64,000 nucleotides of DNA, taken from contig OZ023275.1 in the NCBI GenBank assembly GCA_964007475.1, positions 19,881,829 through 19,945,828 on the forward strand, written 5' to 3'. The translations under genes were made by a program, and so were the position numbers. Below are positions 35,728 to 50,977 of the stretch, in pieces (the first letter of the stretch is position 1; every line of letters begins with the position of its first letter). The notes under the pieces were generated by a model, which saw only the letters and a list, made by a program, of their open reading frames with translations, did not search any database and was not told where the DNA came from. The DNA is from Hybos culiciformis. Lineage: Eukaryota > Arthropoda > Insecta > Diptera > Hybotidae.

Positions 35728-35801
35728 AGTCCGTAGTGGGAATCGAACCCACGACCGAACACGCCGTTGGATAATGGCAATACTACACCATGACGGCCGA
35801 C
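35728..35801 (-). mobile_element. tRNA-derived SINE head (or tRNA pseudogene), minus strand
   Basis: On the minus strand the order is gtcggccgtca, an A box TGGTGTAGTATTG, then a perfect B box GGTTCGATTCC in a 5-bp T stem (gtggg/cccac). The acceptor ends do not pair well (about three of seven), so it is not a functional tRNA gene. Related scraps at 34010 and 38794 indicate a dispersed family. Confidence 0.65.
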
Positions 35802-38793
35802 TTAAGAAAAATTACAGAATGTTGAACAAAATATATAAAAATTTGACACGAACTTTGATTTGAAATGAAAAACCAAAGATATGTCAACGCTAATCGGCCA
35901 TTTTCGTAACAATTTCGTTTATTCCTTGTATAATCAAATTTATTAGAAAAATAAAATAGCTATAATAACTTACTAGCAACAAATAAAAATGATGACAAAT
36001 AATTCCAACGTTCGAACCTTGGCTAAAAAGAAAAATACATGATCTAAGGATATATATTGGAAAAATTAATCTCTTAAGATTTGAATTAAATTTAAATTGT
36101 GTACTTAGATGGATATAAATAATTATTAGTGAAAAATTATTTTTTTTGAAATTTGATTAAGGAATCTTAAAATATTATGCTCAAAGCAATTTAATTATAC
36201 ATAACTATATTTATAAAATAATTAAAGATTTTTCTGTAATGCAAATTAATCTTAATTTAATTAAAAAATTATTTAAGGATAATTCTTCTTCTTTGCATTA
36301 TGGATAACTTTAGGAAAATTTCATTTTAATTAAACTTTTATTTTTATTTTTAAGTCTTAATCTAACCACTTTAAATTTTGTCCATTTGACAAAAAAACAA
36401 GTTTCAAAAAAGTTCGTTTAAAACATTACATTGGGACTGTTTTTGAATTTTTATTCCATTTTTTCGACAAATTTAATAAAAAATTTTCACAGGCTTCTTT
36501 GAAGTAGTAAAATAAAGAAGCATAAATGTACATTGTAAACATTATCATAGCAGTATTTTAGTTTATTTTATTGTCAGACTATAAAAAATGGTTGCATCTG
36601 ATAGCAAGCTGTTATAATATTTAAAAGTAATATTTAATTAACAGCTAAGTAAAAAAGTAAAAAAGTAGATAAAAAACTAGTATGAAGTAAAGTTAGTAAT
36701 AAAATAAGATAAAGAATTAACTATTAAAACTATTATATAGGTAGAAATTATTTTTAGACAATTGCTTCATAAGATTGTACCTCCTCGAATAATTTGTAGC
36801 TAGTCCTTACTGCCAATTGATTTTTACTACGAATTAAAAAGGCTTCTGTTTTATTTATTTCGTCCAGAAATTTAAAAAATAAATTTATTTATTAAAAATT
36901 TTTACAAAAAAAAAAAAGTAAAAATTCTTCCTTATTCTACTAAAAGTAATTTCATGCTTTAATAACTCAGTAATTCTAATTAAGAAACAAAAATTAAATG
37001 ATTTTGTTTCACTTCATGTCGACAAAAGTTCAAATTTAACAAAAATTTAATACAAAATTTTATTATAGTTTTGACAAACGAATTAAAATTTACGTTTTAC
37101 TGTAATGTATTACGAAAATAAATCTTAAGGATTGTTGTAAAGTACGCTCTTATTTCTTATGGAGGTCGTACAGAGTTAAAATCACTGGGGTAACAATAAA
37201 TAAAGTTCTGTAAAATCATATTTAGAATTTATAATAAAAATAAAAAAAAAAAAATAATAAAAATAAAAATAAAAAAAATAATCTTGAGATGTTCAAATAA
37301 TCTTGATATGTTCATATAAAAAGATATTATGTACTACATATACTATCAATATTATTCTGAATTGATCTTAATATTTTGATTGCTCCGTAAGACCTAAGAC
37401 CTTATCAAATCTAACATTATGATCTTAGTTTCACAATAATTTACTATCATCAAATTACCATGTACACATATTTCGACCTAGAACGAAATTTAAAAATATG
37501 AATTTTTGAAATGTTTAGTATTTTCATTTTACTATATTACATACCAAAAACTTTTATATAGTTAACTTTATAAATTATATTATTATGTATAAATATACTG
37601 AAAGTATATAATATACTAATAATTCAAAGAAAAAAAATAAAATTAACTCATAATAAAATTGATTGATTTTCAATAAAATTCTCAATTCGCAAATCTTGAT
37701 TCATTCATATGTCAAGTGGATAACGACAAAAAAAAATGATACTTTTTTTATGAACAGTACATATACGTACTATTTTACATACATTGTACATACTTTGTAT
37801 ATCACACATAATATTTTATTTTGTATTATTTTTATGGATACATATGTAATCTTTTATTTTCTTTGTACATAAAAGTATCTAATATCTTTTTGTAGACATA
37901 TTCTTGTAAATTTTGCGGCAATAAGACTTCTTGTTTTTTTCTTTCTTCTTTTTTTGCGTTTAACTATATAAAAATGTATATAGTTTATTATATAAGTTTG
38001 AATATATGTAATTCAATCCAAAAACATAATAATAAACAAAGTAATATTATGTATTTGGTTTTAATACACATCATAAGTATATATAGTAATAATAATTGGT
38101 AAAGTGTAAAAAATATATTTTATTATTCATATATGTAAATATACAATAATTTTCCATATTATAATATACATTATTTTTCAATTTAATTTAAATTACTTTA
38201 AAATTAAATTTATAAAGATTTCGTAATATTGAAAAAAAGTAACATACAATTTTTTTTTTATATCAAAATTTATATAATTAACTTAATTATGTCCACTAAT
38301 AATTTATTAAAACAATAAATAATATTTAATTAATTGAAAAAGGAAAATTAATTATAATATATTCTTTTTTTCAAATATACACATAAATCTAATCAAAAAA
38401 GAAGTTGATTTGACAATGAAATAGAAAAAAATTTAAACGGTAATTAACCCATTTTCATTTTGTCCTGTACATATAAGTATATCAAATATATTGGTTTATG
38501 TACATTAGAATATTTATTTATTAATTAATTTTTTAATTTTAATTTTAATATTTATTTTTTTTTAATCATTGACAGAATTTTTCAATTTCCTAGTTATTTG
38601 AATCTTTGTACACTACATATTCTATATCGAAAAATTAATTAGAAATCTCGATGAAGGCCTTTGAAGATATTTTCTTAACGCTAACATTAAGAATTTATAC
38701 TCACTCTAGCATAAGAAAAAGAATTTTATTTGATTTAAGATTAAAGTGAAATAAAAGTTTTTGTTTTTATATTATGAAGGCGACAAATTTCAG
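35802..38793. other. A+T-rich DNA, no gene seen
   Basis: No exon, RNA gene or complete element recognised. The frame at 37663-37872 is low-complexity. Confidence 0.5.
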
Positions 38794-38836
38794 TTGTGCG
38801 AATCAAACCCACAATCTTACACACCACCCGGCCATC
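38794..38836 (-). mobile_element. SINE fragment, minus strand
   Basis: gtgcgaatcaaacccacaatc resembles gtgggaatcgaacccacgacc of the 35728 copy, followed by ccacccggccatc in place of the A-box end. The part between the boxes is deleted. A 13-base phrase, atcttttaaatga, is duplicated directly beside it (38834-38865). Confidence 0.45.
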
Positions 38837-38865
38837 TTTTAAATGAATGAATCTTTTAAATGAAA

Positions 38866-41800
38866 CTAAAAAAAAATAATTAACTTAACACCGAATAAAG
38901 CATCTCAATTTGAAAATTTAAATAATTAAATTATATTTCAAATTGTGTCCGCATTTCTAGGACTTTCTATACTCCATTTGTATTTCTATACAATTTACAT
39001 ATTGCCAATTAAAATTGTTTTTTTTTCATTATTTTTCATTATTAAAAGACCGTTTTCAATCAAAAGTAATAAAACAGACTACAATGTTTTCATTAAATAT
39101 GCTTCCGTTCGTTCGTTGCGTCCTTCCTTGTCTGACCCCAATTATAATTATAATTACCCATACTTCATTCATGAGGCATACTGTTCTATTTTTTTTTTTA
39201 ATTCAAACATATTTCAAATGACTATTTTATCGAAAATTATTTTTATCACATTGTATTTCAAGAACAACGTGATTTTCTACTAGTAATGATAAAATATGGA
39301 ATATACAGTATATTTTTATATACTATATAGTTTTCAAACAAGTTCTTGTAGCGAAAAACATTATCTATCTTAGCAATGAAAGTTTTTGTAATGAAATTTC
39401 GCATGTCTTTCTCATCAAAATCAAATAGTTTTATATATTCTTCGAATGAAATATCTTTGCAAGTATGTACTTCTTATTTCTTTTTAAAGCTTTTAACATA
39501 TACATATGTTTGAAGATTTATTTGTAGGTTTTTTTCTCCTTGTACTTCTTATACAACATTATTTTATATTTAAACAAAAAAAAAAAAACAATTCTTATGA
39601 ATCTCTTGTGAAAAACATAATTTTCATTGTTAACTTGTCTTCAAATTTAATAATTGTAAATATACCTAGAGAAGTTTTTCAGGCGTATATTTTATTAAAG
39701 AAAACAATGGGAAATCATTGTTTTCTTATGATGACAACTCTTGAAAATAACATTGAAAAAAAGTATTCAATTACTTAGATATTAAAAAAAAACAACGCAA
39801 AATATTCATTATTACATGAGTAGAGGTTTTTCAAAAGAAAGAAGAAAAAGAAAATGTAGTACAGAAGTATTCAAAAAAATAATTAATTGAATATAAATGT
39901 ATTTTATTTTTGGTTTTTAACTAAAACTGAAAGATTTGAAACGTTCTGCATTATAAGTTCGTACAGTCTTTAAATTTAAATCTGTAGGTTATATAAGATT
40001 ATCGAGTCCAATCATATTTGAATTGAATTGAAATAAAGTTACAGAGGCTCGAATTTTATTTAATCCTAAGAAAATTTCTCGAAAGTTTACTCGGAAATAT
40101 GACTTTTAGGATTCCATAGATGTGGAAATCAAAATTAAATGGGACAAATTATGGCTTTTAACGACACCTGCATTAATTTCAAGCCCTCTACAAACTATAA
40201 AATCAAATCCAATCGAAGCGTCTCGTAGCCATAAAAATCCCGCAAAATGTATAAAACTATAAGAAAATTCCTATAGAAAACTTAAAAATTAGTCTATGAA
40301 GTGGGATTAAAACGAAAAAAAAAACATGATTTATTTATTAAATTCAATTTATTTTATAATTAAAATTAATTTTTACATTTACGATTGCATTAAATAAAAA
40401 TTTACTTTAATCCCTTTATGTATTTGGTATACGGTTCTCATCCCTATATTGTTATTTTTTTGCCTAAAAGAGATTGATATTTATGTCGGTGATGCTTTTC
40501 CACAAACCTGTATTGGCCTAAGAATTTTCATAAAATAAAATTAAATTTCTATTATTTTAAAAAATTAAGATTTTTTTTAAATATATTTTATTTTTATAAA
40601 TTGAATATTCACTTTATAGATTTATTAAATAATTTATTACTTATTGAATAATTTTCGGTATAAATAAATAGTTATCTCAATATAGTTAACTGTGAAATAT
40701 TCGAAATCTTAAATAATATTAATTCTGGATGTTTGACCTACCAATAAGAGGTTTCTGAACCTTTTTTTTTGTACAAATATATACTTCCAATTAAAATACA
40801 TAATATCATGCTTACATATTTAATAATAATTTTTTTTACTCGCATTTCGACATAAATAAATACCTAATTATATGCAATACATAAAATTTCCATTAATGAA
40901 AATAGGTATACATTTTGAAAAAATTTTATGAATTAAACATTATAAATGTACAACATGCACTGCTATCTTCTGCACATATAATGTTAAAGTGCAAAAAAAA
41001 CAAAAACTATACATTTTCTAATACGTAGGTACATATTTATGTACATTCATATTAAAAAATGTCCTTATTTTCCCACTCCAAAAAATAGGCATTTAAAAAA
41101 ACAAAATAATAATAATAATAATAATTTACTCAATTAGAACGGATATAAATTTTAAGTAGATACAATTTTTATTTAAATAAGTGTAGTATAATATATATTT
41201 TTTATATATTGAATGCAAAAATTCTTAGTAGTGTTATGAATGAATTTTCCAGATTACAAGATTTTTTTTTATTTTTTTTTATAAACTTATATTAATTATG
41301 TAAAGTATACAGTTTATATATTACATTCATATAAATGTACAATATATTATGTATACCACCATAATACTAATAATAGGATTAAATCAACTGGGTTGGTATT
41401 ATTATATTATTTTAATAACCTTTTATCCCATACCTTCAGATTTTTTAATATAAAATATTTTTTTCTGTTCATAAATAATTATAATTTTTTTTACCTCTTA
41501 TTTTTAATGAATTATTCTGCATAATTTAAATTATTTAATTCAAATATTTATGTTAAGTTATGTTTACATTGGAAAGAGATTATATTTACATATATATGCT
41601 ATGCATAATATATATATATAATAATTATTTTCCTTCCTTATCATAAAAAAAAATTTTAGCATCCATCAGTTTGGTTAAAATTATTTTTCATATTTTTTTT
41701 TCGTTGAACATATTATAATAAGGATATATTTATTTTAATTTTATAAATTTTTTATATGAAAAAACCTCATCAACGCTTTCTGTCGGTTTTTCAATTTTTT

Positions 41801-44800
41801 CTTTATTAATTTTTTTTTACTGAATAACTTTTAATAAATAAATAAATAATAAATTATTATGAAAAATGTTCGTAATATTTTTTTTTTTTAAGTGATTGCA
41901 AATAAAAGATTGCGATTTATATGAAAATTAGAAAACCAATTTGGTTTCTATGTGAAAAAAAAAAATTACGATATCCTTTTAAGTGGTAAAAAATGTTGAA
42001 GAAAGAAAATCAGAATATTATATTAATTCTCATTTTAATTAAAAAAATATCTAAAAATGTATACATACATTATGTATATTTTATACACACTGTATTAACG
42101 TTTTGCCCCCAATGTTAAAAATGCCTTTGATAGTTTTAATGAGAAAAATATTATAAATATTAAATATTTGTTCTTTAAAATTTAAAATATTGTAATTAAA
42201 GAAAACCTATACAGTAAAAACTTTCTAAATATAACTCTACATCAGCTACTAGCTGATCTCCGGTCTGAGTGCTCTGCATCGCAATTGAACCTCACGAGAC
42301 GTGTGAATTTTAATTATTGTTACAAGACGAAACTTTTTGTTACTTTATAGAACATTTATTTAATTATTTTATATAGTTAAAAAAAAATCAAATTGTAACA
42401 ATAGGTTTAAAAAATAAAAATATTTAGTGTCCTAGCACTTCTGATCTTAGGAATATAATAAAGACGTGTTGATTGTTGCAATTTTTTTTATTAAAATCAG
42501 AAAATTTGTATGAGATCGAAAATTAAGGAGATATGACGTAAGAAAAAAGTTTAACCCTTAGTTTAATTCAAATTTTACGCCCTCTTCCAAAAACATTAGT
42601 CAAGTGATTTGAATCGTACTCTATATAACACAATCTATTTCCATAATTTATATATTATTCGAGAGTATATAGTTATAGCATAACAAATAAATTCAATGTC
42701 AAATGAGTTAATTTAAATTTCATTTGAACTATTAAACTCATTAAATATGTTAGCGTAATGTTTTTATTTTGATATTAATATCAGCAGCAGCGTACATATA
42801 TATAAATCTATCATACCAATTGGCCTTTCTTTCGAAGTGTTGAACAAAATGAAAGAAAGAAAAACCAAAAATAAAATAAAATGCTTTTATACATATTTCG
42901 ATATTATATTATGATGATGGTGAACTGAATATACAAAATAAAAAATTTATATTTTCCAAATATAACATAGTCGATATAATATAAAATTAAAAATATGATG
43001 GAATAAGAAATTTATGAAAAAAAAAAAATTTATTTTTATACATGTTTTTTTTTTAATTATTTAATGCGACCATTATTATATATGTATAGTAATAGTTTTG
43101 CTGCAGGTCAATAATCAGATAAACAAAAAAATTTTATACTTATTTTTTTTTCTCTCTGAATAAGTTAGATTTTATTCAGATTAATAATTGAAACGAATAT
43201 TTTTTGAATTTTATTTTATTTCAAATATAAAATGCATGAATGCAGAAAATTAAAAAAAAAAAATTAAAATTTGCTTCATTCACTGGAATCAGTTGCTATA
43301 ATAAATTTTTTATATATATATGGCCTGGCTTTAAACGGCAAGGACAAAATGTATATATAAGTACTTACCGTCAAAAATATTTTGTTTTACATACAATAGA
43401 TTAAAAAAATGTTGTTTATTCATTCATTTATTGATTCATTATATTCATTGATCGCAGCTAAGTATAGTTTTTATTCTGCAATTAATATACATATATATAT
43501 AAAAATACTGAAATGAAATATATGATACAAAATGTCAAAAAGCAACGTCAAATAAGTCTATTGGGCAGTTAAAGCAGAGGCAGACAGTAGTGCCAGAAAT
43601 TTTCGGGAGGAGCTTTACTATTAATATTCATTAAATTAAATATAATAAAGTGCATCTAAACTAAAATTTGAAATTTTCGTTTTCTGTGAAAATAGGTTTA
43701 AAAAATAGATTTCATTCATTTTTGGTGTTTAAAAAACGTCCAAAAAAGAAAATTTACACAACATAATCCACTGAATTTACACTAAAATGAAAAATCTGAT
43801 TGTCAACAATAATTTTTTTTTTATTTCAGCTTAACTATATACTAATATTATGTTTAGCCTCGGTTAAACAATAATATAGGTATAATGTATAGTATAATAG
43901 TTTACTTTATCTTCCAAAAGATAGTGCTAGTAATTTGTTAAAATTTACAATGTGTAAAAAAAATTTAGATAAAAGAAGTCATCAACGAAATAATTGACAA
44001 TAGTAAAATAAAAAAGAATTAAAATAATTAAAAAAACAGATATATAATACGATAAATATAGATAGAGTCAAAAGTTGTTGCAGTTGAGATTTCAAACTCT
44101 GTCCTATTCTTTGTAGAAAATTTAATTCAATTTTAGTTTTTTTTTTTTAATAATTAACGATAGTTTCATTTTATCAAATCCAAATGAAATGTTGCAAAGA
44201 GGTACAATTGAGAAAAAGGCATATGTAATTAGGTATTTATTTGAATAAATATTTCATGATAAATTCAGTTCGTAAATCGATCTTTGATGTTCAAAAAATC
44301 TATAATTTACGATGAAATTATCAAATAAAACTCGTTTGTTGTTTAAAAAGCTGTATATAGTCAGATTATATTTATCAAATTCAAATTGAATAGTTAGAAA
44401 ATATATGAAAAATATCTATTGATTATTTAATATATATTATACAGGATGAAGGATATACATATACAATATTTATATACAGATTGTTTTAAAACCATTTGAT
44501 AAAGTTTTGTTATTTGATTCACGTTCTCTTATATTCCAATACATTTTTTTTTAAAGTAAATACTTATTAGGTTTATTGGCGTATTTTTTTTTAACATCTT
44601 ATTGAAAATTTTCTACACATAAATCTTCAACCAAAAATTCTAAATTTTTGATTTTCAATATGTTTAAACTTTTTTGGTTTATATAACTTATTTTTGTATA
44701 TACATATATACATTTTATTCACATATATAAATTGTACATATTTATTGAATGTATTTTCTAAATATATATGTATATATTTAGAATTATTAAATATTAAAAA

Positions 44801-44898
44801 CAGTTTCACACGACAATGACGTGGGAAAATAATATTATTAAAATATCGACAAATTATTTGCTATTAAATTGAAGAGTACAAGGTTGATGGAAAATAAA

Positions 44899-44929
<31 letters not shown>

Positions 44930-47400
44930 CCACATATAAATACAAGTACATACACATAATTGAAGAATATTTTTTTTTTTTTGGTTTACTTTAAATTGAA
45001 TATGCCATTCTTTAGAGTTGAAGTTCAAATTAAATTAATGCTTCTATTATAATATTAAATCTAAAGGATAAAAAGTATGTTATTACCTAATTATGTATAC
45101 TTGTAATGTACAGAGGCGAACTCATTCATGTATGTAATAAATTTCTGAAGTTGACATCTTTTTGCCATACATTTGTTTTTAATTATGTAATGTTGGGAGC
45201 TTTGTTCATTTGTTCATTGCATGAAAATGAAGATAACGCATTTAGGAACATGAATTGATAAATGAAAGAAAATAACAAATTTCTATTTGCTTGGTGAAAT
45301 AATTTTATTTAATATATACCTTTACAAGATTCATTTATATTTAATCGCTTAATTCAAGCCATGAATCTCTTAAGTCTGTAGAAAACGTTGATTAATAGAA
45401 CGATCAAAAATTTTTTTTTTATTTAATCAGGGGATCGATCTATGATAATTTTCTTTGGTCCAGTATCTGAGATACAAAAAAACCATGTTTTTGTATGTGA
45501 TTTAATATACAACTTGTGTCGATACGAAAATTTTTAAAGTTTTTTTTTCTGTATCCAGGATACTGAATTTCGTACACGAGATACTGAATTGAATTTTTTT
45601 TAATTCAACATGGATTGTGGAATTAATTCAATGAAAAGATAAATTAAATATATGATGAATATCTGGACTGGATCAAAATATCTTTGTTTCTATAGCCAAT
45701 ATAAATTTCTTAATTTTAAGTTCCATAAAAAGAAATTAGAGAAAAAGTAATTATATAGCTTCAATAATGCTGGCCTAGAATATTACATACATACGTACTA
45801 AATCATGTATAATTTCAATAAACAAAATGAAACGTCAAAAATTTTAAATACATAATATAATATTTTTCTTCATGAACATAAAATTTTTTAACTATATTCT
45901 TTTAAATGCTAAAAACATAATGCGAAATATAAACATAATATAACTATAAAGTGTTTTGATATTTTTACAGTTAATTTATGTATAAATTGGGTATAAATTG
46001 GGGATAGGATTATAATGATTAATTACCTCTTAATTGATATTCAAGTTTTAAGGTTGTGTATACGTATAATGTATATATTTCGTTAAAAAAAAAATCATAT
46101 TTTTATTTGCGTACTAACTTTTGACATTTTAAGCATATAAATTATGCTCTGTTATAATAAAAGTTTAATGTGTACAACTGTACATATATATTATATATAT
46201 ACCATATATTACATGTAGCACTTAATATTTTAAATATATAACTTAAAATTATTAAATTTGATGATTTTTGGCCTTCAAGTTAATCAATAAAATTTTAATT
46301 TTAGAACTTAAAGAAAATATTACCTTTTAGGCCTTTTTTTTTAGACGAGGATAGAATACTATGCGGGATACTGTATTGTATGTGGAATACTGCTTGTGGG
46401 ATATAGGCGAACAGTGGTGTACTTCATAGTGTATAATAGCATGTAATACACAACCTTAATTTATTTTATTTTTTGTGTTTAAAAAAAATTCCCTTCAAAT
46501 AATCAGTAACCATAGGATACAAAATTCAATATCCTGGATACTAAATTTAAATTTCCGTTTCCAGGCGACGGATTAAATTTCGGAATGCGAACTAGAAAAA
46601 TCTCATACTATAGCTTGGATTGGATTAAACGATATTTCTAATATTTTGGCATTTAATTTAATAGGTTCGAAACCGCTTATATCGTTTGAGACATTTTAGT
46701 ACGCAAAAGACTACATAAAATAACAAAAATAAAAGCAATTCTAAAACAAATAACTTAAAAATGTTATCAGAATCTAAAATACAAAAATTAAAATAAATGT
46801 ATAATTTGTATCTTATAATAAAAAATTTATGTAGGCCTATTTAATTTTGTTTTATAAATGAAATCGGAAAACTTTATATTTTAAATGTTTAGGGGATATC
46901 TTAAATTAAAAATCTGTCATAGAGATAAAAATTGAAATTATTAAAAGATTTTTGGTATATAAAAGAACATTTTCATCAAAAAAAAAAAAAAAAATTAGTT
47001 GAGATAGGGGCATTAAGAATTCTCTTAGTTATATTCACTGAATTGAAAATTCATATACAGAAATAAACTTTTCATTTATATGCGAATAACTCAAAGATTT
47101 TATATTTGATTATAATATTATATGTATAATAAAGTTATCATAAATTACGGTTTATCAACACATATTATATGTATGTACGTATGCAAGAAGGAAGGGACTT
47201 ATGAAAGAAAACATTACACGTGAATCTCATTTTATTTACAGGTGAACGATTTTATAATTTGAAAATTTTTATTTTCCTTTTTTTTTCAATGAATTACAAA
47301 ACGGTTAATCCAAGTCGACTTATATTATTTTTTCCATATATTAAAGTTTCAATTATAATATATTTTCAAATTAGTTAAACTAAAAACAGAGAAGTAGTAA
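38866..47400. other. Long A+T-rich stretch, no gene seen
   Basis: No exon or complete transposon recognised over more than 8 kb. Frames at 38945-39283, 39015-39221, 39506-39778 and 44627-44809 have composition-driven sequences without domains. A G+C-richer patch at about 40030-40260 and a run of ggatactg-like phrases at 46350-46420 (also 45550 and 46525) are unexplained. Short (AAT)n runs occur near 41110. Confidence 0.5.
44899..44922. repeat. (AT)12 microsatellite
   Basis: An uninterrupted AT dinucleotide run. Confidence 0.9.
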
Positions 47401-47480
47401 AGCATTTGTTTTCATTATAAGAATACTTACTGAAAGAGTTCCAGTTCGATTCTCATCTGATTACCAGAAATAGTTCCCGT
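47401..47480 (+). mobile_element. Weak tRNA-like (SINE) B-box match
   Basis: gttccagttcgattctcatctg resembles a T-arm with a B box (GTTCGATTC), but no convincing A box precedes it. Possible relic only. Confidence 0.25.
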
Positions 47481-50400
47481 AAATATTAAAGAAAAAAAGA
47501 GGATCCAGACCTAATGTCGTCAGGTGCTTACATCAAGGAAACTACTGTCCACTGTAAAAAAGGAATCGGATAGCTCGAGAAATAACAAAACAAGACCCAC
47601 TTTTTGGAGTGGTGTATAAAAGCCAACAATACTATCTTCAAGGGGATCAAAAAATTTTCAGAATTTTATCCAAAAAAATTTAAAAATGTAATTGTCATGT
47701 TTTGTAAATTTTATTTTTGCAATTGCAATAAAGGAGCATTCATATCGAATATTAATCTTTTTTTGGTAAAATGTAAAATTGATTCTTGTTTTATTGATCT
47801 CTGTATAAAAAATTTTCATTTAAATTTCACTTAATCATTTTATTAATTTATTCATTCATTAATAATACAGCACTATATAGTACCAGCATATAATACATAT
47901 GTATAATAGTACAAGTATAAAGAAAATATATTATGGGAATTTTTATTTTGAAACTTTAATTCACAAATTTCATAGGTAATACTACTACTACTGTTTATTT
48001 TCAGCAATATGAAAAACGATAATTATTTTGTTTACGTTTAATGATTTAATAATATTTAATATTTACCATAAAATTTGTGAAAAATTCTTAACAGTTTTGG
48101 TTTCCTTCTTATTATTATTATTTATTAATTTTTTTTTTATTCTGTTATAAGTAAATTCTAAAATTGCGTGATTTATTTTGCCTAATAAGAATTAATATAA
48201 TATAGTTAGTGTCGATAACAAAATTGTGAATTTTGTATTTTTAACAAGTCAATTAATCAAAAATTAATGTTATGAAAATTAGCAGGAAATTTCGAGTGTG
48301 AAAATTATGATTTTTTTTTTTTAATATAATTTTTACAAATTAAGATGTATTATAGATAAAAAATATGAAAATATGAAAAAAAAAATGTTGATTAGAGCAC
48401 CAGGTTTAATACTTGAAGTGATATAAGCAATAAGATAGATAAGGAAAACTATTTGGAAACAGTATTAGTTTATGTGTTTGATTATTTTTGAGCGGTATTT
48501 ATGATTGAAAGGTAGTCTTGCCGCAGTAGTCTTGTTTCATCTCAACGCAACAGGACAACGTGCCTAATGCAAAATTAGTCCTTATTTTTTTTATTTTTTG
48601 GATAAGGTATATGTAGTTATAAGAAAAGAATTAAATAAAACAATGGGTATTATTATATTTCAAAAGAAAACCATACCTTCATTTCTTTTCAATGGAAAAC
48701 AGAATAGTTACACAAAATTTATCAGTTACTTTAAATATCAAACGATAACAAGAGTATAACGGCCGATCTTTTATCTCCATTTCTAAATTCATGATTTTTT
48801 AGGTGTGTCTCAAAACTGGAATATATGCATATCACTAATTTTAAATAAATAATCCTACGTTTGACCCAAAATCAATAAAAGAGAAATTTTTCAATATTAC
48901 ACATATCCTCATAATTTAGTTGCTAAATAAAAAAAAAGAAGAGGAATACAAAACGAATATAAAAGTGAACATTTCAAATTTATGTTCTTCTATTCATCAT
49001 TATCCTTAAGCTCGTAAACAACATAATAATAATAATAATAATAAAGGACAGATTTATATAAAGAAAGTTAAAACTTATTTGAAAAATGTTGTACATAAGA
49101 ACAGTACATACATGTTTTTATATGTAGTATCTACATTTACATAAAAGATAAAAATTGAATATATCATGTCCCTGTTCTGTAAATACATAAATTGACCAAT
49201 TTGATGCATATTTATTGTAAACTGTTATATTGCTAAATTTACATATGAATTGTTTACATAATGTATATAATAATATTGTAAATTTAAAATATCCAATCAC
49301 TTAATATTAAGTTTACAATGTTAAAAATATCAAAATGTATACCAGATTACTATATTCTATATAGACGAAAATAATTTATTCAATTTCCAATAATTTAACA
49401 AACTTCATTCATCATTGTCAATTATATATTTTTGAATCGAAGTATTGATGTCGCAATTATCAAACACAACAAACGACGACGACGATGAAGACGGTTATAG
49501 GAAAAACTTTTTTTTTAAATACACAGAACGCTTCAAGATTTTCAATAATATGCTTTTTAATTTAGCAAAGTATATAAAAAAAATTGTCTTACTTCAAACG
49601 CATTTGAATTAATCAACTTCAAAAGTTTTGTGAGTAGTGTGAGAATATTGTGTATAGCATAATAAGATTTTAAGGCCGTAAAAGCATTTTCTTTTAAAAG
49701 TAAATCATTTCGATTAGTTTTATCTATATAAGCCACGAAGCCGTTGATTTTGTATTTATATCAACTATCTATTTAAATAAAAATGTTAATGTCTGTTGGT
49801 TCAAAATGTTAAGAGCCTTAAAATTTTGATTTCATCATTGCTTTAGTATTCAGATTAATGTACAATGAAGCTCTATTTATTTATTTATTATATTTTTTTT
49901 ATCAAATCATATAATGATTCTCCTCAACTCACAAAATTCTTTTATTACCATAATATATATAACAACATAAAAATATTATTGTTAAAACCTACGCAAATGC
50001 GTATGTAAATGTCTGAAAAAGCTTTAAATTAGAGCAAAAAATTATTGTGTTTTAGTTATATAGATAGTGTAATGATAAAAAAATCTTAACATTATATATC
50101 TTTATACAAATATCAAAGAATTAATATTTTAAAGTACCTATAATAGAAAATAAAAGTATATATAAGTTTTCTGTTAGGCATATAGGCATGTATATCAATC
50201 ACTATTATGTCAATTTAACAATTTTCATTCATTCAATAAAAAATATTCTTCAAGATAAATCAAAAAATATATGTATATGTATGTCTTTTTATTCGGGTAG
50301 TTTTTTTTTTTTTTTTTGTTAAGAAGGATGGTGGTATGAATAAATTTCTTCAGCGACCGTATATAATAAAATTTATTTTTAAATTCCCTAAAGTAATTAA

Positions 50401-50590
50401 TATAACTTTGAAATCGAGAAATTTTTTTCTAAATTGGGAATTCAAAAATAAAAACTCTTTTTGTGTAAAAAAAGAAAAAAGAAGAAGAAATTTACATTTT
50501 TATGGTTTTTATGCTAAATCAATCACTTTTAAAAAGCATTGAATTTATTATACCATTATGATCAATATAATTTATATATTTATATGTATG
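47481..50590. other. A+T-rich DNA, no gene seen
   Basis: Unsupported frames lie at 47604-47834, 49118-49300 and 50336-50542. Small (AAT)n and (ACG)n runs occur near 49025 and 49475. Confidence 0.5.
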
Positions 50591-50871
50591 TACACGGAAA
50601 AAAAAATTTAGAGCGATTCCCAATTTTTGCGTTGACTCCCCAATTTTATGGGAAAAACACATCTGTGGACGATATTGGGATACATTCCTATATTTTTAGA
50701 GGTAACCAATCCCATATTTTATGAGAATCTTTACCACAAAAATATCAAAAATTTCGAGCGAAATGTAAGTAAGTTCCAATTTTTTTAGCAATTATTTCTT
50801 TTAAAATATGAATTGTTCCCATGATTTATGGAGTTGGTCCAAATAAGACTTAGGACTAACTGCTTCTTTAT

Positions 50872-50879
50872 AATAGGAA
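50872..50879. repeat. hAT target-site duplication, left copy
   Basis: aataggaa is repeated exactly at 53237-53244 outside the other end of the hAT element. Confidence 0.9.
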
Positions 50880-50977
50880 CAGGCCCGGTCCTAGCTGATT
50901 CGGCGCCCTGTGCCGATTTTGAAAATTGCGCCCATAAGCATAGTATAAGTCATTTTCACGTCACCATTGAGGTAGAC

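Noticed and set aside
35728..35801. Functional tRNA gene on the minus strand
   Set aside because: The A and B boxes are good, but the acceptor stem pairs poorly and similar fragments are scattered at 34010 and 38794, so it is called a SINE or tRNA relic.
38945..39283. 112-codon frame
   Set aside because: Hydrophobic by base composition, no ATG context or splice support, and overlapped by another frame at 39015-39221.
42240..42310. tRNA-like sequence (tagctgatctccgg … gaggttcaattgc on opposite strands)
   Set aside because: The A- and B-box-like phrases lie on different strands and do not form a tRNA-like unit.
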